DNA of 64,000 bases, taken from Siphonodentalium dalli. Its lineage: Eukaryota > Mollusca > Scaphopoda > Gadilida > Siphonodentaliidae. The stretch spans positions 152,649,577-152,713,576 of the forward strand of contig CP136065.1 in the NCBI GenBank assembly GCA_032622095.1, given 5' to 3'. Both the position numbers and the translations under genes were made by a program. Below the pieces are notes generated by a model. The model saw only the letters and a program-made list of their open reading frames with translations, was not told the origin of the DNA and did not search any database. Shown one piece after another: positions 61,863 to 64,000 of the stretch. Each line of letters opens with the position of its first letter. The first letter of the stretch is position 1.

Positions 61863-63185
61863 AGGGTGCATTTACATTGCTATATAACTGTACACAGATC
61901 TACACGCAGACTAGTGTAAACGGGTTGATATAGAAATGCACACAGAAAGAAAACGGTATTAGTTCGTGTGAGCAAAAATCATGCCCGCTTTATGTCACGG
62001 TCAACGCCGAAGCATTGTGCCAGGCAAATCTGTTTTGATTAATTGTTGCTCGGGCTTGGCGAATGTGTTTAGCGTTCGTTGTCATTTGAACCCGTGTATT
62101 TCGAATATTGAACACGGACAGGGACGTGGCAACTTTGGTCAAAATTTTCAACAGTTGGAAATTTCATACCTGACACAACATTAGTTGTAATTTCCAAACC
62201 AACAATAGGTTGAAAATGATCTTGTAGTTTGATTTTCAAACATTATATTGGGGGGGTATTGTTTTCGGACCAATATTTGCATAATTTCCTACTTTTTATC
62301 AAATTTTTGGGCTGGAATGGCCATCAGCTGGAAGTTTTCCAACCTTATGGGGGCGGGTGTCAGGTTGGAAATTTCCAACACTTGGAAATATTGTTTCCTG
62401 GTCCCTCCCTGTGGCCAGTCAAAAACTGCTAGTTAATTAAAAATAATAATATTGTCCTACATTGGGTCAACATTGCCATTGGAATTGTCATCAGTTGGAA
62501 TTTTTACTACATTTGGTCAAATAAAGGGTGTTGTAGGGTGGATACCCATTCCACACAGATCCAAAATTGCCACCGCCCAGATGGTGTCAAACAGGAGACA
62601 TATAGATATATAGATGATCACCTGAAATCCTAAATATTGGTGGAATCGCCATCTAAAGCTATATGGGTGCTCTCCAGCCTCTTTATTTGTGCACACGGTT
62701 GTTTGTTGTGCATTCCTATGCGATTTTCATTCTTTCTTCGAACCATTATCAAGTTGTATAAGGATACACTTTAAATACATGCGGCACATACCAAATCGCT
62801 GTTGTCTGATGATAGTTGATACATTTTTATGTCTGGCCTAAACTGAAACGACTCGTAGTGAATTGTCAATTACCAGAGTACTGATCAGCGCGCGTTCACT
62901 ATTAGTACTCATATTGTGATCACAGTAATGCGCGACACGTGACTTCATACAGATCTGTATACAGTTCTATATCAGTGTAAATGCACCCTAAGCACATTCG
63001 CCAAGCCCGAGTAACAATTAATCAAATCAGATTTGCCTGTCGCAATGCCTCGGTGTTGACCTTGACTTATAACGGACACGATTTTTGCTCATACGAACGA
63101 ATACCGTTTTCTTTCTGTGTGCATTTCTATATCAACCCGTTTACACCAGTCTGCGTGTATAACTGTATACAGCAATGTAAACGAT
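61863..63185. repeat. Inverted repeat with roughly 200-bp arms
   Basis: 61863-62075 and 62993-63185 are complements with many changes (AAAGAAAACGGTATT, GCTCGGGCTTGGCGAATGTG). The end shared with the larger element is AGGGTGCATTTACATTGC. Confidence 0.7.
62105..62520 (+). mobile_element. Fragment of the hAT element (left end)
   Basis: CAGGGACGTGGC at about 62118 is followed by AACTTTGGTCAAAATTTTCA and CAGTTGGAAATTTCATACCT, matching 12713-13100. The right end is missing. Confidence 0.72.
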
Positions 63186-63600
63186 TCCTTAATAATTTAT
63201 TTTGGAATAGTGCGGGAGTGTTTCGTAGTGTTAATAAATTGACACGAGTCCATCCTAAGAAGCGAACTAACAATTGGTGTGACACATTCTGTGGCAAATT
63301 CATTTTTGTCAGTTAATTACATTTCAGTGAACATACATTTGGTTACAGTGTAATTGGATTTGAGTGTATTGTAATTCGATTATTTTATGCACTCTATTTA
63401 TCTCCACTTCAAGTAAATTGGATTAATTTGCACGTGACATTGAACTATCTTTCACTGCACTAAATTAGTTTTCACAACAGTAAATTGTTTTTCACTGACG
63501 TATACTCTTCTAGTTGAATTCCAGTGCAGTATGTGCAATGAAATTAAAGATGAATTATATTACATATAGAGTACCTTTACTCAACGAGCTCTTTTCGTAG

Positions 63601-63793
63601 CCAATTGAGATCACGAATCTACCAGCGGAAGTTAGCCTCATCGAATCAACTACATCCTCTGCCAGCATCTTCTTGTTGGAAACGAATGACCCCAACAGAG
63701 CGACATCTGTCGACATGAATCCAGAATGTTCGGTCACAAACAAGAATCCATCGAACGGGCCATTCATTACATCCAATGGAAAAGAGTCAACCC
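63601..63793 (+). CDS. Exon 8: start of a second cadherin-like repeat
   Basis: The acceptor CTCTTTTCGTAG ends at 63600 and the donor GTAAGT starts at 63794. The exon is 193 nt: phase 0 at its start, phase 1 at its end. It encodes PIEITNLPAEVSLIES, then SASIFLLETNDPN, one Cys and PFITSNGKEST. 'I.NLP..V.L.E.....SIF....ND.N' is the usual beginning of a cadherin-type repeat, with strands A and B followed by the D-x-N/D region. An opposite-strand open frame over the same bases is a shadow. Confidence 0.8.
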
Positions 63794-63867
63794 GTAAGTC
63801 CATAGTTCAGATCAACTGCGATTCTGAAGTTTCAAAAATCTTCATGAATTAAATTTTATTTCTTCAG

Positions 63868-64000
63868 GCCAGCTAGGGTTCGCGCTGTCGATGGTCAAAT
63901 TGGATAATAGCCAATTTTTTTTCCCGAAAATGGCCAAAAATAATTTCATTGGCCAATGTTTGTTTTACCAGAAATGGAGACGGAAATCTAATTCAAAGTT
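63868..64000 (+). CDS. Possible exon 9, cut by the window edge
   Basis: The acceptor TATTTCTTCAG ends at 63867, only 74 bases after the exon 8 donor, making a very short intron for this gene. The two bases GC complete the codon with the C left by exon 8 (Arg), then QLGFALSMVKLDNS is read and the frame stays open to 64000. An 'LD' after a short hydrophobic strand would fit a cadherin repeat. The A/T-rich second half looks less like coding sequence, and the donor may lie inside what is shown. Confidence 0.42.

Larger units (their letters stand above)
57752..62993. mobile_element. Large inverted-end element (AGGGTGCATTTACACTG-type ends)
   Basis: The arms 57752-57889 and 62857-62993 are diverged complements (shared GAAGTCACGTGTCGC, GTGATCACAATATG, GTAATTGACAATTCACTAC). 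The end form is TTAGGGTGCATTTACACTG. It may be one element filled by others, or two separate solo ends. Confidence 0.5.
57489..63600. other. Intron 7: nested inverted repeats, no gene
   Basis: All of it that I can explain is fold-back or transposon DNA, listed separately. The 80-codon frame at 58945-59187 lies in an inverted-repeat arm and has no known motif; 60100-61180 shows nothing. Confidence 0.5.
6353..64000 (+). other. Spliced host gene locus: secreted or membrane cadherin-like protein, 3' end outside window
   Basis: Eight exons plus a possible ninth join in one reading frame. Exon-end phases are 1,1,1,2,1,1,0,1 and each next exon supplies the bases needed; all borders are AG/GT. The eight sure exons total 1114 nt, about 371 codons, with no stop. 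Order in the protein: signal peptide; short Cys-containing acidic segment; beta-rich domain with an IWRP motif and a VQPGDKLGF motif; a Trp-rich segment; a cadherin-like repeat (exons 6-7, motifs PVGTVVATI, VDDDIPGY, IDTNTG); start of a second one (exon 8, motif ITNLPAEVSLIES). No transmembrane segment is seen, and the 3' part is missing, so secretion versus membrane anchoring is open. The family is inferred from motifs. The link from exon 1 across 26 kb is the weakest join. Confidence 0.65.

Noticed and set aside
63555-63803. 82-codon minus-strand open frame
   Set aside because: Shadow of exon 8; the plus strand has the splice sites, phase match and cadherin-like motifs.

Overview
The window comes from an animal nuclear genome, most likely a marine invertebrate. 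The support is GT-AG spliced exons with matched codon phases, a signal peptide, cadherin-type extracellular sequence, and a mixed load of Helitrons, CR1/L2-type LINEs, TTA/TCA-target, TTAA-target and hAT-type DNA transposons, and fold-back MITEs. I cannot name the species or phylum. There are no bacterial operons and no CRISPR array, and I found no convincing RNA gene.

By hand I could assemble one host gene, on the plus strand and spread over the whole window. Exons are at 6353-6416 (start and signal peptide), 32651-32725, 37381-37590, 38710-38776, 51722-51912, 53740-53916, 57352-57488 and 63601-63793, with a possible ninth from 63868 running off the right edge. Every junction has AG/GT borders and the codon phase carries through with no stop. 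The product would be a secreted or membrane-anchored protein with an N-terminal beta-rich domain followed by cadherin-like repeats. The introns (0.9 to 26 kb) are mostly mobile DNA.

Layout. 1-5190: Helitron graveyard, with head-to-tail non-autonomous Helitrons on the plus strand meeting a similar array on the minus strand. 5191-6352: upstream region with half-copies of a TTAA MITE. 6353-32650: exon 1 and a 26-kb intron holding a TTA-target element with a piggyBac-like insert, a ladder of a GGTAACGTATGTATCG-type motif, a hAT element, a palindromic MITE, a 4.57-kb tandem duplication, nested TTA/TCA-target elements inside a LINE, and an inverted third copy of the inner one. 32651-38776: exons 2-4 around a complex satellite at 35-37 kb. 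38777-51721: a 12.9-kb intron with an 87-bp satellite split by an 8.9-kb pair of Helitrons inserted at one A|T site. The first of the pair is an autonomous-type Rep-helicase Helitron, now broken by a nonsense codon, frameshifts, a deletion and a LINE insertion. 51722-64000: exons 5-9 separated by introns rich in fold-backs.

How parts relate. The short Helitrons share both termini and the internal 122-bp repeat with the Rep-helicase Helitron, so they look like its derivatives. A second short Helitron family carries many AAGGTCA sites. The tandem duplication begins in the loop of a 28-bp hairpin. All boundaries were read by eye; no alignment or database search was run.
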